From: Advenella kashmirensis W13003
Lineage (GTDB): Bacteria > Pseudomonadota > Gammaproteobacteria > Burkholderiales > Burkholderiaceae_B
Direction of reading: 5' to 3'
Length of the DNA stretch: 64,000 nucleotides
Assembly (NCBI RefSeq): GCF_000506985.1
Contig: NZ_KI650979.1
Location: 1,736,710 to 1,800,709 of the forward strand
Shown: piece by piece, positions 8,171 through 16,865 of the stretch
Position numbering within the stretch: the stretch's first letter is position 1
How the letters are laid out: the number at the start of each line of letters is the position of its first letter
Made by a program: the position numbers and the translations under genes
The notes under the pieces: model-generated
Told to the model about the DNA's origin: nothing
What the model saw: the letters and a program-made list of their open reading frames with translations, nothing else
The model's database searches: none

Positions 8171-9163
8171 TTACTCCATGCGAATACCGGTTCGTTTGAC
8201 AACCGGACGCCAGGTTTCGAGTTCCTCGTGGATTCGTTTTGACGTTTCCTCTGCGGTGGCCGGAGCGACAAGCAGCCCGCGTGTGGCCAGTTGCTCTTTT
8301 AGGTCAGTTGCGCCCGAGGCTGCTATGAAAGCGGCTTCCAGATTTTTGACCGTTTCGTCGGGTGTGCGGGCGGGAGCCACAATCGCGTAAAAGCTTGTGG
8401 CTGCCTTGAATTCGGGGAATCCCTGTGCCGCAAGTGTTTCCACCTTGGGCAGTGCCTCGAGTTTTTCGGTTCCGCTTACCCCCAGGAATTTGATTTTCCC
8501 GGCATCGTATAACGGCATCATGCTGGCAACAGCGTCCCAGCCGATCGGAACGACCCCACTGGCGACGTCCACTAGCATGGGCGAGGCACCCCGGTAGGCG
8601 ACGGGTTCGATTTTCGTGTGCTGGTTATCATTGAGCGCCAGAATGCCCAAGTGTCCCGAGCTGCCCAGTGTCGCAACGCCCAGGCTGGTGCCTTGGGTTG
8701 AGTGTTTGTGCGACCACTCCACAAATCCTTTCATATCGTCATAGGGCTGGGATGCGCCGGTGACGATAGCGGTTGGAATATTGACCAGCGTGGCAACCGG
8801 ACGTACATCTTTTTCCAGATCATATCCGGGATCTTTATAAGTCAGAGGAAAAATGGTCAGTAAAGGTGAGGGTGTCAGGTAGACGGTGGCACCGTCAGGT
8901 TTCGCGGTCAACACATGCTTCATACCGATACGTCCTGATGCGCCAGGCCTGTTTTCAACAATGACCGTACCTGCGCCGGCCTTGCGCAGCTGTTCCGCAA
9001 ATACGCGTGCTGTGGTATCGGCGGCACCGCCCGGTGCGTAGCCCACCACAATGGTCATCGGGTCGGGTAACGCGGCGTTGCTTTTGGCGTGCACCGGCAT
9101 GCTCACGATACAACAGGCAAGTATTAGAAAAAAGTGACGGCGTATTTGGAAGGCCGGTGGCAT
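8171..9163 (-). CDS. Bug/TctC family periplasmic solute-binding protein
   Basis: The 330-residue protein has a signal peptide ending near VHA (about residues 1-26). It also has the Bug-family start of the mature domain, MTIVVGYAPGGAADTTARVF, followed by ENRPGASGRIG. Bug proteins bind carboxylates and related solutes in the periplasm and are greatly expanded in Alcaligenaceae, often as orphans without membrane components. No tctA or tctB lies nearby, so this is an orphan receptor with unknown ligand. The start is supported by its position directly before the signal sequence. Confidence 0.92.
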   Translation of the reverse strand: MPPAFQIRRHFFLILACCIVSMPVHAKSNAALPDPMTIVVGYAPGGAADTTARVFAEQLRKAGAGTVIVENRPGASGRIGMKHVLTAKPDGATVYLTPSPLLTIFPLTYKDPGYDLEKDVRPVATLVNIPTAIVTGASQPYDDMKGFVEWSHKHSTQGTSLGVATLGSSGHLGILALNDNQHTKIEPVAYRGASPMLVDVASGVVPIGWDAVASMMPLYDAGKIKFLGVSGTEKLEALPKVETLAAQGFPEFKAATSFYAIVAPARTPDETVKNLEAAFIAASGATDLKEQLATRGLLVAPATAEETSKRIHEELETWRPVVKRTGIRME

Positions 9164-9321
9164 GTAATGATCTCCGTGAAAATGATGAAACGGCGTGCGT
9201 CATAGTGATAGTACGGGAAATCATATAGTGGCGCCACACTGTGGCTGGCGAATGGGCGGATTTGGTGATGCGTACCAGCCATGTCCTGTGTCGACTGCAG
9301 TGATGAGTGTGCGCCCCCTGG

Positions 9322-10476
9322 CTACCCTTTTCGCGAGGATAAAAACAGAACGACAAACCCCACAACCGCAGCCGCCAGCGAGCCGGCGAATACGCCGATT
9401 TTTGCCAGATCCTGCACTGCCGGATCAGTAAAGGCCAACGCGCCGATGAACAGGCTCATGGTAAACCCAATACCACAAAGCACGCTCACACCATAGATCT
9501 GCAGCCAGTTGGCCTGTTCGGGCTTGCGGGCAATGCCCAGTTTCACGGCCAGCCAGACCAGCCCGAAAATACCCAGTTGCTTGCCGGCGAACAGGCCGGC
9601 CGCAATGCCAATGACAACAGGATGGCTCAGCTGTTGCCAGGAGAATCCGTCGAACGATACGCCAGCATTGGCAAAGCCGAACACCGGCACAATCAGAAAG
9701 GCGACCCACGGGGACAGGCCGTGCTCCCATGCGAGCAGCGGGCCTGTCTCGGTGCCGTTGCGTTTGTTTGTCAGCGGCAGGGTCAGCGCCAGCGCGACCC
9801 CCGCCAGCGTCGCGTGAATGCCGGATTGAAACACATACCACCACATGAATGCGCCCAGTACCGCATAGGGCAGCCCACGCATGACGTTACAGCGATTCAG
9901 CACGATGAGCGCGGCAAGGGTGAGGGCGGCCAGTCCCAGATACAGGCTTTGTATGTCTGCCGTGTAAAACAGGGCAATGATGACGATTGCGATCAGATCA
10001 TCAATCACGGCCAGGGCAGTCAGGAACACTTTCAGCGAAAGAGGAACCCGTGAACCCAGCAGCGCCAGCACACCCAGTGCAAAGGCGATATCGGTCGCGG
10101 CAGGGACAGCCCAGCCGCGCGCCTGCTGGGCATCCTGGTAGTTAAAGGCAATATAAATGAGAGCAGGCACAATAACGCCCGCTACCGCCGCCATGCAGGG
10201 AAGCAACCGTTTCTGGCGTGTAGACAACTCGCCCGTGAGCAGCTCGCGTTTGACCTCCAGACCGACATACAGAAAGAAGACGGCCATCAGCCCGTCGTTG
10301 ACCCAGTGCAGGACCGACATGCCCGCGACATAACTGGACAGCGTAGAAAAATAGACAGTGGCCATGCCGGAATTGGCGGCCCAGATACCAATGAGGGCGG
10401 CGATCATCAGGATAATGCCCGAGGCCGGCTCGCTATTGAAAAAATGAACGACTTTGGAGGGGATATAGCGTTTCAT
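9322..10476 (-). CDS. nhaA: Na+/H+ antiporter NhaA
   Basis: The 384-residue, 12-helix inner-membrane protein exchanges sodium for protons and supports pH and salt homeostasis. The conserved adjacent aspartates of transmembrane segment 5 are in ALAVIDDLIAIV (Asp159 and Asp160), matching Asp163/Asp164 of E. coli. The unwound helix 4 motif ATDIAFALG with Asp129 is also present. Length is typical. It stands alone with its own promoter region; no nhaR is adjacent. Confidence 0.96.
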   Translation of the reverse strand: MKRYIPSKVVHFFNSEPASGIILMIAALIGIWAANSGMATVYFSTLSSYVAGMSVLHWVNDGLMAVFFLYVGLEVKRELLTGELSTRQKRLLPCMAAVAGVIVPALIYIAFNYQDAQQARGWAVPAATDIAFALGVLALLGSRVPLSLKVFLTALAVIDDLIAIVIIALFYTADIQSLYLGLAALTLAALIVLNRCNVMRGLPYAVLGAFMWWYVFQSGIHATLAGVALALTLPLTNKRNGTETGPLLAWEHGLSPWVAFLIVPVFGFANAGVSFDGFSWQQLSHPVVIGIAAGLFAGKQLGIFGLVWLAVKLGIARKPEQANWLQIYGVSVLCGIGFTMSLFIGALAFTDPAVQDLAKIGVFAGSLAAAVVGFVVLFLSSRKG

Positions 10477-10585
10477 GACAAACTTTTTTACGAACTAAGC
10501 CAGCAAGACTACCATATTTTCAGTTGTTTGTAAGCTTTTTTGGAATGCGAAAATCTCGTTATACCTGGAGCAGCAGCATGCGAGC

Positions 10586-11329
10586 TCAGGCGGGCATGGG
10601 AAGCGTGCCATCAACCAGGAAAACGGCCAGGCTGTAGCTAATAATTTTGCCTGAACGCAATTGTGTAAACGATACCCGATCGGCCGCCAGTTCACAGAAC
10701 CACTGACTGGTCTCATGCGGCTTTTTCTGCCGAAAGGCGTCCGGGGAAAACAGGCCCACGCACAGTCCACGCTCAGGATCGCGTGCCGAACAATATTCAA
10801 AGGCGTCGACCTGTGCTGCGCGCATCGCGGTGCCGACCAGCTGCGCTGCCAGGTAATGAACCGGGTCGGTCAGTTCTTCCTGGTATTGGCTGAACGGCGG
10901 CGCTTGTAACTGTATGCCCCTGGGCGTTTGATAGCGCACTGAAAACAGCGTATGTTCGCTGCGTATTCTGTCCTTGGCCGGCGTGTTCATTGAGTGCCAG
11001 AATACAAAGCGATAGAAGGCACTTTCGGCCAGCGCGGCACCGACGGTTTTGCCGCCGTAGAACAGGCTGCGTTCGTGAATGCGCCCGAAACGGGAGCCCC
11101 ATTTGAGCGGCGGGTAGCGAAAGGGGGTGCTCAGCAGATAGTGCAGCGAGGCGCAGTCGGCCTGGGAAACCGGCTTGGCCTGATCAAGCATTTGTTCAAG
11201 CAGGGCCTGTTCGTCCAGCGTGTCCACATAGCCCAGCGTGGCAATCTGTTCCTGGCTTTCCACCAGGCGATAGAGCTGTCCTTCAATGGAACGGATATGC
11301 TCGGGACCGTTGCATGCCTGCCAGATCAT
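10586..11329 (-). CDS. RES-domain toxin
   Basis: The 247-residue protein carries the RES fold, known in other Xre/RES pairs to degrade or modify NAD+. Candidate conserved residues are Arg21 (LYRLVES) or Arg80 (GSRFGR), Glu102 (ALAESAFYR) and Ser181 (YCSARD). It is translated from an ATG whose A lies inside the antitoxin stop codon (TAATG), so translation is coupled. The order, antitoxin then toxin, is standard for this family. At about 250 residues it is longer than the common 150-160 residue RES toxins, with about 60 extra N-terminal residues. Confidence 0.85.
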   Translation of the reverse strand: MIWQACNGPEHIRSIEGQLYRLVESQEQIATLGYVDTLDEQALLEQMLDQAKPVSQADCASLHYLLSTPFRYPPLKWGSRFGRIHERSLFYGGKTVGAALAESAFYRFVFWHSMNTPAKDRIRSEHTLFSVRYQTPRGIQLQAPPFSQYQEELTDPVHYLAAQLVGTAMRAAQVDAFEYCSARDPERGLCVGLFSPDAFRQKKPHETSQWFCELAADRVSFTQLRSGKIISYSLAVFLVDGTLPMPA

Positions 11330-11700
11330 TACACTTTGCCGCGAATGGCGTCAACAAACTGCAGAACCGTGGTCATGCCCTGAATGGTTTCGATCTGGGC
11401 GGCTGGAATGCCGCCTGTGATTTTATTGGGCGTGCGCATGAAATGGCGGATCCAGTCCTGGTCGCCACCGGTGAGGGCGAACAGGGCCCGGGCAAGCCGT
11501 AGCAGCAGCAAGGCCAACTCTCCCTGTTTGCTGCTTGGGTCCAGCGAGGCTGTGGTTTTGAGTCGACTGACAGCCGTGCGATGCATGCCCAGGGCGGCAG
11601 CCAGTTCGGCCTGTTTCAGGCCCAGCTGGTCGGCAGCACGCAGCACCGCTTTTGCCAGTACGGTTGCGGGTACAGGTTTGGGTTGCAGCAGGGCGGTCAT
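11329..11700 (-). CDS. Xre/MbcA/ParS-type antitoxin
   Basis: The 123-residue protein has an N-terminal helix-turn-helix (LGLKQAELAAALGMHRTAVSRL, about residues 26-47). The C-terminal half ends in the ParS-type toxin-binding region (GIPAAQIETIQGMTTVLQFV), which inserts into RES toxins. It is the first gene of the pair and overlaps the toxin start by one base. The palindrome upstream at 11742-11756 is its likely operator, giving autoregulation as known for the family. Confidence 0.87.
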   Translation of the reverse strand: MTALLQPKPVPATVLAKAVLRAADQLGLKQAELAAALGMHRTAVSRLKTTASLDPSSKQGELALLLLRLARALFALTGGDQDWIRHFMRTPNKITGGIPAAQIETIQGMTTVLQFVDAIRGKV

Positions 11701-11741
11701 AAGGCCTCCGGTTCAAATGTGTGATCCAAGTATAGCGCAAA

Positions 11742-11776
11742 TGTGCATTATGCACAAATTTTATAAAAATGTGCAT
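11742..11776. promoter_or_regulatory. Candidate operator of the RES/Xre pair
   Basis: TGTGCAT-T-ATGCACA (11742-11756) is a perfect palindrome in the antitoxin promoter region. A third half-site TGTGCAT lies at 11770-11776, 28 bases from the first. Near-matches occur towards the antitoxin start. Binding by the antitoxin helix-turn-helix is inferred. Confidence 0.6.
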
Positions 11777-11845
11777 ATTAAACAAATAGGCCGAACGCTG
11801 ACGAGCCGTCTTTTTGCAAAATTTACACGCTGCAACGACTTCTCT

Positions 11846-11859
11846 GTGAATGCATTCAC
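11846..11859. promoter_or_regulatory. 14-bp perfect palindrome upstream of lemA
   Basis: GTGAATGCATTCAC lies 74 bases before the lemA start, in the same intergenic region as the toxin-antitoxin operator but with a different sequence. It could be an operator for lemA; the regulator is unknown. Confidence 0.35.
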
Positions 11860-11932
11860 CTCAGTTTGCCCAAAAAGCGGCTATGATTACGACATTGTTT
11901 TTCCGATTCACTCTCTATGGGTTGCTACGAAT

Positions 11933-12589
11933 ATGAAACGATTTTTCGGATTGATGAGTGCCTTGATGCTGGCCGTGTTTTTGTCCGGTTGCGGTTATAA
12001 CCAGATCCAGACGCTCGACGAGCAGGTCAAGGCGGCCTGGTCTGAAACGCTGAATCAGTATCAGCGTCGTGCCGATCTGGTTCCCAAGATTGTGGCCAGT
12101 GTGAACGCCTATATGGTCAATGAGCGCGAAGTGCTCACGCAAGTGACCGAAGCCCGTTCCAAAGTGGGTAGCGTGCAGATTTCTGCCGATACGATCCCCA
12201 CGCAGGAACAACTGCAACAGTACCAGGCTGCACAAAATCAGCTGGGTTCTGCCCTGTCCCGTCTGATTGCCGTGTCCGAAAATTATCCGCAACTGAAGGC
12301 TGATGCATTGTTTCGTGATCTGAACGCGCAGCTTGAAGGCACCGAGAACCGGATTGCCACTGCGCGTGGCCGCTACATCAAGGACGTGCAGGCCTATAAC
12401 ACACTGATCCGCCAGTTCCCCACTCTGATCACAGCCAAGGTCATGGGTTATCAGGTCAAACCGAACTTCGGCACTGATAATCAGGATGAGATCATGCGCA
12501 ATCCTGAAGTCAAATTCGACACGGGTGCGTCGACCAATCGTGCGCCGGCAGGTAATGCCGCACCAGCCCAGCCTGCACCCGCCCAGTAA
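11933..12589 (+). CDS. lemA: LemA family lipoprotein
   Basis: The 218-residue protein has a lipoprotein signal (MKRFFGLMSALMLAVFLSGC) with Cys20 as lipid site, followed by the LemA helical domain (YNQIQTLDEQVKAAWSETLN, later YQRRADLVPKIV). The C-terminal 20 residues are Ala/Pro-rich. LemA proteins are membrane-anchored helical bundles of unclear role. They are commonly encoded beside TPM-domain proteins, as here. The ATG at 11933 begins the signal peptide. Its stop TAA overlaps an ATG of the next frame. Confidence 0.92.
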   Translation: MKRFFGLMSALMLAVFLSGCGYNQIQTLDEQVKAAWSETLNQYQRRADLVPKIVASVNAYMVNEREVLTQVTEARSKVGSVQISADTIPTQEQLQQYQAAQNQLGSALSRLIAVSENYPQLKADALFRDLNAQLEGTENRIATARGRYIKDVQAYNTLIRQFPTLITAKVMGYQVKPNFGTDNQDEIMRNPEVKFDTGASTNRAPAGNAAPAQPAPAQ

Positions 12590-12630
12590 TGTTGCTGTCT
12601 GCCGTTTTTCACACTCCAGGACAGATTGCC

Positions 12631-13557
12631 ATGTGTCGTTTGCAAGCGCTGTTTCGTATTCTGATTCTGCTTGTCGCCGTGACAAGTTTTGCTCCGGTCA
12701 TGGCGCAGCAGGAGGTCGCGGTTCCACAACTGACTGCCCGCGTGACCGATACGACCGGCACGCTGGATCAGGGACAGAAAGCGGCACTGGAATCCAAGCT
12801 GCAGGCGCTGGAAGAAAAGAAAGGCGCTCAGGTCTTTGTGCTGATGGTGCCGACTGTGCAGCCTGACACAGTCGAGAGTTATTCGCGCCGTGTGTTTGAC
12901 GCGTGGAAGGTGGGGCGTGCCAAAGTGGACGACGGCATTTTGTTTCTGATCGCCAAAAACGACAGGCGTATGCGGCTGGAAGTCGGCTATGGTCTGGAAG
13001 GCGCTGTGCCTGATGCATTGGCGTCGCGCATTATCAACGATTACGTCGCGCCCCATTTCAAGGAAAACGACTATGCCGGTGGCGTGAATGCCGGCGTTAC
13101 GGCCCTGGTGTCGCTGATCGAGAATGAAGCGCTGCCGGCGCCCGAAAAAAAAGCGCAGGCCAACGGCGACGAATTTGATGAAGGCCTGTTTGGTGAACTC
13201 GGCCCCATGCTGATGTTCGGTTTTTTTCTGATTGCCTTTTTTCCGCCCATCATTAGTGCCGTGGCGGCGGGTGTCATGCTGTTTGTGATCACTGGCAATA
13301 TTCTGTGGGCAGGCCTTGCAGCGATTGCCGCGCTGGTGATTGGCGGGGTTGCCCGCAAGATCGTGCCGCGCGGTGCGATCCGCGGCGCAAGACGCAATGG
13401 CGCCATTCTGGGCGGCGGTCTGGGCGGGCTTGGCGGCGGTTTCGGCGCCGGCCGTGGTGGTCGAGGGGGCGGCGGTTTCGGTGGCGGTTTCGGGGGTGGT
13501 TTTGGCGGCGGCGGTGGCGGCAGCAGTGGCGGCGGAGGAGCTTCAGGTGGCTGGTAA
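12631..13557 (+). CDS. TPM-domain membrane protein with Gly-rich tail
   Basis: The 308-residue protein has a signal peptide (about residues 1-24, ending PVMAQ) and a TPM domain (about 30-165, RVTDTTGTLDQGQKAALESK). Two hydrophobic segments span about 190-255, and the tail is almost pure Gly/Ser/Phe. TPM domains are periplasmic and were linked to photosystem repair in plants; the bacterial role is unclear. The ATG at 12631 has AGGA ten bases upstream and is preferred to the ATG at 12589, which overlaps the lemA stop but lacks a ribosome binding site. The tail DNA also encodes the ribosome binding site of the next gene. Confidence 0.88.
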   Translation: MCRLQALFRILILLVAVTSFAPVMAQQEVAVPQLTARVTDTTGTLDQGQKAALESKLQALEEKKGAQVFVLMVPTVQPDTVESYSRRVFDAWKVGRAKVDDGILFLIAKNDRRMRLEVGYGLEGAVPDALASRIINDYVAPHFKENDYAGGVNAGVTALVSLIENEALPAPEKKAQANGDEFDEGLFGELGPMLMFGFFLIAFFPPIISAVAAGVMLFVITGNILWAGLAAIAALVIGGVARKIVPRGAIRGARRNGAILGGGLGGLGGGFGAGRGGRGGGGFGGGFGGGFGGGGGGSSGGGGASGGW

Positions 13558-14044
13558 TAAGTGGGAATGGATTGGGCTGGACGGTCTGGATGGCTGGTGG
13601 CTGTCACGCCGTGTGTTTTCCAAAGCCATGCTGGAGCGGCTCACTCAGAAAATACACAGCAGCGAACAGCGACATGCCGGTGAGCTGGTGCTGGCGATCG
13701 AACACGATACGCCCGGACACAGCCGGGACACTGCGACCCGTGCGCTGGAAGTCTTTGGTCGTCTGAAAGTATGGGACACGCCCCTGCGTACGGGTCTGCT
13801 GCTGTACATTTCCCTGAATAAACACAAATTCGAGATCATCGCCGATCGCGGCATTCAGGTTGAAGCGGCAAAGTGGGAGGAAATATGTTCCCTTTTGCAG
13901 TCGCGTTTTGCGGCCAGAGAATATGAACAGGGGCTGCTGCAGGCCATTGAGACCATCGAAGAGATGCTGCAGAATACCTGCGGATCCGGTGCCGGGCCTG
14001 ATGACGGGCAGAATCATCTGCCGGATGCCCCGGTCCTGCTGTAA
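13547..14044 (+). CDS. Second TPM-domain protein, GTG start
   Basis: This frame encodes a 165-residue TPM-domain protein without a signal peptide (WWLSRRVFSKAMLERLTQKI, later GLLLYISLNKHKFEIIADRG). The GTG at 13547 has a strong GGAGGAG six bases upstream, inside the Gly-rich coding tail of the preceding gene, so the two genes overlap by 11 bases. It is the third gene of the lemA operon. The domain resembles the TPM part of the upstream protein but has no visible membrane anchor, so it may be cytoplasmic or work by binding its partners. Confidence 0.85.
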   Translation: MAGNKWEWIGLDGLDGWWLSRRVFSKAMLERLTQKIHSSEQRHAGELVLAIEHDTPGHSRDTATRALEVFGRLKVWDTPLRTGLLLYISLNKHKFEIIADRGIQVEAAKWEEICSLLQSRFAAREYEQGLLQAIETIEEMLQNTCGSGAGPDDGQNHLPDAPVLL

Positions 14045-14071
14045 TAGAAACGGCGGTCAAAAAAACGGGGG

Positions 14072-15463
14072 TCAACTTCCCGCGTTGGCCAGTATTTTGC
14101 CCAGTTCGCTTACCGCCGCATCGCGCCGGGAACCCGGCGAAAATTTACCGCCCAGCCTGGACCATTCGGGATAACTGCGTGCATCTCGCAAGGGCTCCGG
14201 CAAGGGCTGATCCCTGAGTTCCTCTTTAACCGCCTCGGACGATACTTTGACAGGCGCCATGTCGGCATGGCCGCGTAACTCCAGCGCGCGTATCAACTGA
14301 TGAGCGCGAATGGCCAGCAGGCGCAGAATCCCGTCCTCTACGGTGATTTCATGGTAACCCTGCAAACGGCCATACAATCGCTTGCCCAGTTTGTCCGTTC
14401 CCTGCCAGACACTGCCCAGTACACCGCCGATCAGCGCTGCAGTGCCCAGGCTCAGCCCGGCGGTAAACACATCAACCGCCGCGCCGGCCATGGCGCCCGC
14501 GGCAAAGCCTTTGCCGACCTGTATGCCCGTATCCAGTAATGCCTGTGGATTGAACAGATCCATATTCCAGCGCCCACCCTGCAGCGGAAGCGGTTGACCG
14601 GGGTAATCGCCGGAGCGGAAACGGTAGTGTTCAAGCAAGGCCTTGATGCCCGTCTGCTCACGTTGCCGGACTTTATCCTGCAGCAACTGTGTTGTGCGTT
14701 TGACGCTCTCGGTATCGGTCTGACTGCTCAGGCGCAACGCGGCGACGTCAATCAACATATCGGCCACCAGTGCAAAAGCAGCAGTGCGCCGGCGATCCCG
14801 CTGCACGCCCACGTCGTCGGACAGGGCTTGCAAAGTGTTCGCATGGGTATCAAGTACCAGCGCCAGCTTCTGGTAAAGCTGGGCTTCACCATCGATGGCC
14901 GGCGCCACGGTATCGAACTCAATGACCACATGCAGTCCCAGGCGGGCCAGCGTGGCTTTCCAGTCCTGCTTGCGTGCGTCGTCATCGTTGATGAAGTTGA
15001 GCACCGGCACCAGCGGTTTGCCACAGCGCGCCAGGATGGCAAGCTCATCTTTGTGTTTGGCCAGCACCGGATCGCGAACATCAATGACATACAGGCCCGC
15101 ATCACAGGCCATGAGTTTTCTCAGTACCCGGGCTTCCTGTTCAAAACGCCGTTTGCTTTCCGGCGAATCCAGAAATCGGGCAATGCTTTCCGGCCCGTCA
15201 TGACGGCTCCCCGTTTGTGCGTGCAACTGGTCCATATAGTCCAGCAGACCAATGCCATCTTCGAGGCCCGGCGTGTCGTACAGTTCCACCGCGGCCACGC
15301 CGTTAAGCAGCAGCCGGGCGCCCTCTACATGGCGGGTCGTGCCGGGGGCGTCGGATATCTGGCCGAAGCCCGCATCGTGCGTCAGTGTTCGTAGAAGTGA
15401 TGTCTTGCCGGTATTGGTGTGGCCAACGACGGCCAGGCGCAGGGCGGTCGTATCGGCAGTCAT
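14072..15463 (-). CDS. GTP-binding protein with DUF3482
   Basis: The 463-residue protein has an N-terminal TrmE/Era-like G domain: P-loop GHTNTGKTS (residues about 14-22), switch Thr in APGTTRHVEG, DTPGLED and a possible NF-x-ND base-recognition motif (LNFINDDD). The C-terminal part matches DUF3482, with a Gly/Ala-rich stretch (GFAAGAMAGAAVDVFTAGLS) that may touch membranes. Its ATG overlaps the stop of the upstream DUF2868 gene (ATGA), so the two are translationally coupled and probably work together. The cellular role is unknown. Confidence 0.88.
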   Translation of the reverse strand: MTADTTALRLAVVGHTNTGKTSLLRTLTHDAGFGQISDAPGTTRHVEGARLLLNGVAAVELYDTPGLEDGIGLLDYMDQLHAQTGSRHDGPESIARFLDSPESKRRFEQEARVLRKLMACDAGLYVIDVRDPVLAKHKDELAILARCGKPLVPVLNFINDDDARKQDWKATLARLGLHVVIEFDTVAPAIDGEAQLYQKLALVLDTHANTLQALSDDVGVQRDRRRTAAFALVADMLIDVAALRLSSQTDTESVKRTTQLLQDKVRQREQTGIKALLEHYRFRSGDYPGQPLPLQGGRWNMDLFNPQALLDTGIQVGKGFAAGAMAGAAVDVFTAGLSLGTAALIGGVLGSVWQGTDKLGKRLYGRLQGYHEITVEDGILRLLAIRAHQLIRALELRGHADMAPVKVSSEAVKEELRDQPLPEPLRDARSYPEWSRLGGKFSPGSRRDAAVSELGKILANAGS

Positions 15464-16845
15464 GGCGTCGCGATCCAGTCCGGCAGCGTATCGATATCGC
15501 TATGCACGGTGTCTGGCAGAAAACCGGCCTGGGCCAGCTGGGTCTGCCAGGTTGCCCGGCGGGAACCGCGGTCCGGGTGTTGCCACAATAGAATATGCGT
15601 GGCTCGGGCAAGCGACGCGAGTTCGGAAATCAGATGCAGTGTGCCGCGATCCGGCGTTTGCGCGGCGTCGACCACCAGCAGAAGGCCCTTAACCGAATGT
15701 GCGTGCAGCTTGTCCAGCAGGGCATGCCGCTGCTCGCGGGTTTCCAGGATGCCACCGTCCTGCGTATCCGGCGCGGCGGAAAAAACAGGCCAGGCGGGTC
15801 CGGGCGGTAATTCGATGCCGACATAAACCGGATCGGAAGAAAAGGGAAGGGTGGCATTGTCCTGGCGCTGCGCTGTGATGTCGTCCCCGGCCGGCGCGTC
15901 AATGCCCAGTCCTTCGCTGGTCGGCACCAGTCGCGTGACCAGACGGCTATAGGACGGCAGGTTGATATCCAGCGCCAGGCCCCGCAGTGCGCCGCGCAAT
16001 TGCCACAGGCACAGGATCAGGCTGAGTGCACGCACCAGCAGGCCGTAAACAAAGACCACGCCCAATAACCAGGCTGACCAAATGGCATAGGTATTTTCGG
16101 AGAGGGTGGCGCCCGCCGTGCTATGGCGAACCATATCGGCATCGGGCATGGGAAAGCCCAGAAGGCCGGGCAGGACGCCAAGCGTTCGGGTCAGTGACAC
16201 AAAGACGTCGGGCGACAGAATGGTGGTTTCCCATCCGAAGGTATAGCGCTGCGCCGCCAGCAGTCCCAGCATGGACAGCAGCGCGGCCAGAAAAAACAGG
16301 ACCCAGAATCCGTGGCTGACGCAGGACAGCGTCCATTTGAGCGCGCTGTTCTGAGAGAGCAGGGACACAAAGGACTGCGGCGCCAGCGCAGCTTCGGGGC
16401 CACGGGCGATTTTGCGACTGAGCCAGAGCCAGAGTTCGCCGAGCCAGCTGAATGTCTTGGCAGACAGAAAAAACGACAGAATCCAGAACAGGAATGTCAG
16501 GCTGTGTACGCCCAGCAGGGCGACAATAGCCAGTAGCACATTAATATGCCTGTCGGTGGCGCCCAGCACGCTGGCGGCGGTGCCAACGCCGCCCAAGACT
16601 GCAAGCACGGCAAGAATAAGCAATGCCAGTCGTGCACCATGGGTCCACTTGTCGATCAGTTGGCGGGTATTTTCGCGTTCGGCGATCAGGCGCGCCCGGC
16701 GGACAATCTTTTCTTCCGGCAGATCATTGCCGCTGCGCAGTTCCCGGATAAAAGCAGAGTCGTCCAGCGGCCCCCAGTGGTCTTCGCGCAGGCGAATGGC
16801 TTCAGTCAGCCAGAAATCTTTGAATGAAAATTGACGACGGGCCAT
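15460..16845 (-). CDS. DUF2868 membrane protein, partner of the DUF3482 GTPase
   Basis: The 461-residue protein has a soluble N terminus (FKDFWLTEAIRLREDHWGPL). About four to five hydrophobic segments lie between residues 70 and 290, including LALLILAVLAVLGGVGTA and WVLFFLAALLSMLGLLAA. A C-terminal cytoplasmic domain of about 150 residues contains LLLVVDAAQTPDRGTLH. It is the first gene of a two-gene operon with a GTPase. DUF2868/DUF3482 pairing is a known but uncharacterised arrangement. A role in envelope or stress physiology is only a guess. Confidence 0.82.
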   Translation of the reverse strand: MARRQFSFKDFWLTEAIRLREDHWGPLDDSAFIRELRSGNDLPEEKIVRRARLIAERENTRQLIDKWTHGARLALLILAVLAVLGGVGTAASVLGATDRHINVLLAIVALLGVHSLTFLFWILSFFLSAKTFSWLGELWLWLSRKIARGPEAALAPQSFVSLLSQNSALKWTLSCVSHGFWVLFFLAALLSMLGLLAAQRYTFGWETTILSPDVFVSLTRTLGVLPGLLGFPMPDADMVRHSTAGATLSENTYAIWSAWLLGVVFVYGLLVRALSLILCLWQLRGALRGLALDINLPSYSRLVTRLVPTSEGLGIDAPAGDDITAQRQDNATLPFSSDPVYVGIELPPGPAWPVFSAAPDTQDGGILETREQRHALLDKLHAHSVKGLLLVVDAAQTPDRGTLHLISELASLARATHILLWQHPDRGSRRATWQTQLAQAGFLPDTVHSDIDTLPDWIATP

Positions 16846-16865
16846 TGCGCGTGCAAGGACGAGGA

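Noticed and set aside
11384-11932. In-frame upstream extension of lemA
   Set aside because: It would run through the antitoxin gene and its operator; the lipoprotein signal peptide begins at 11933.
13440-13550. Tandem repeat or CRISPR-like array
   Set aside because: The repetitive bases encode the glycine-rich tail of a TPM protein; there are no regular spacers.
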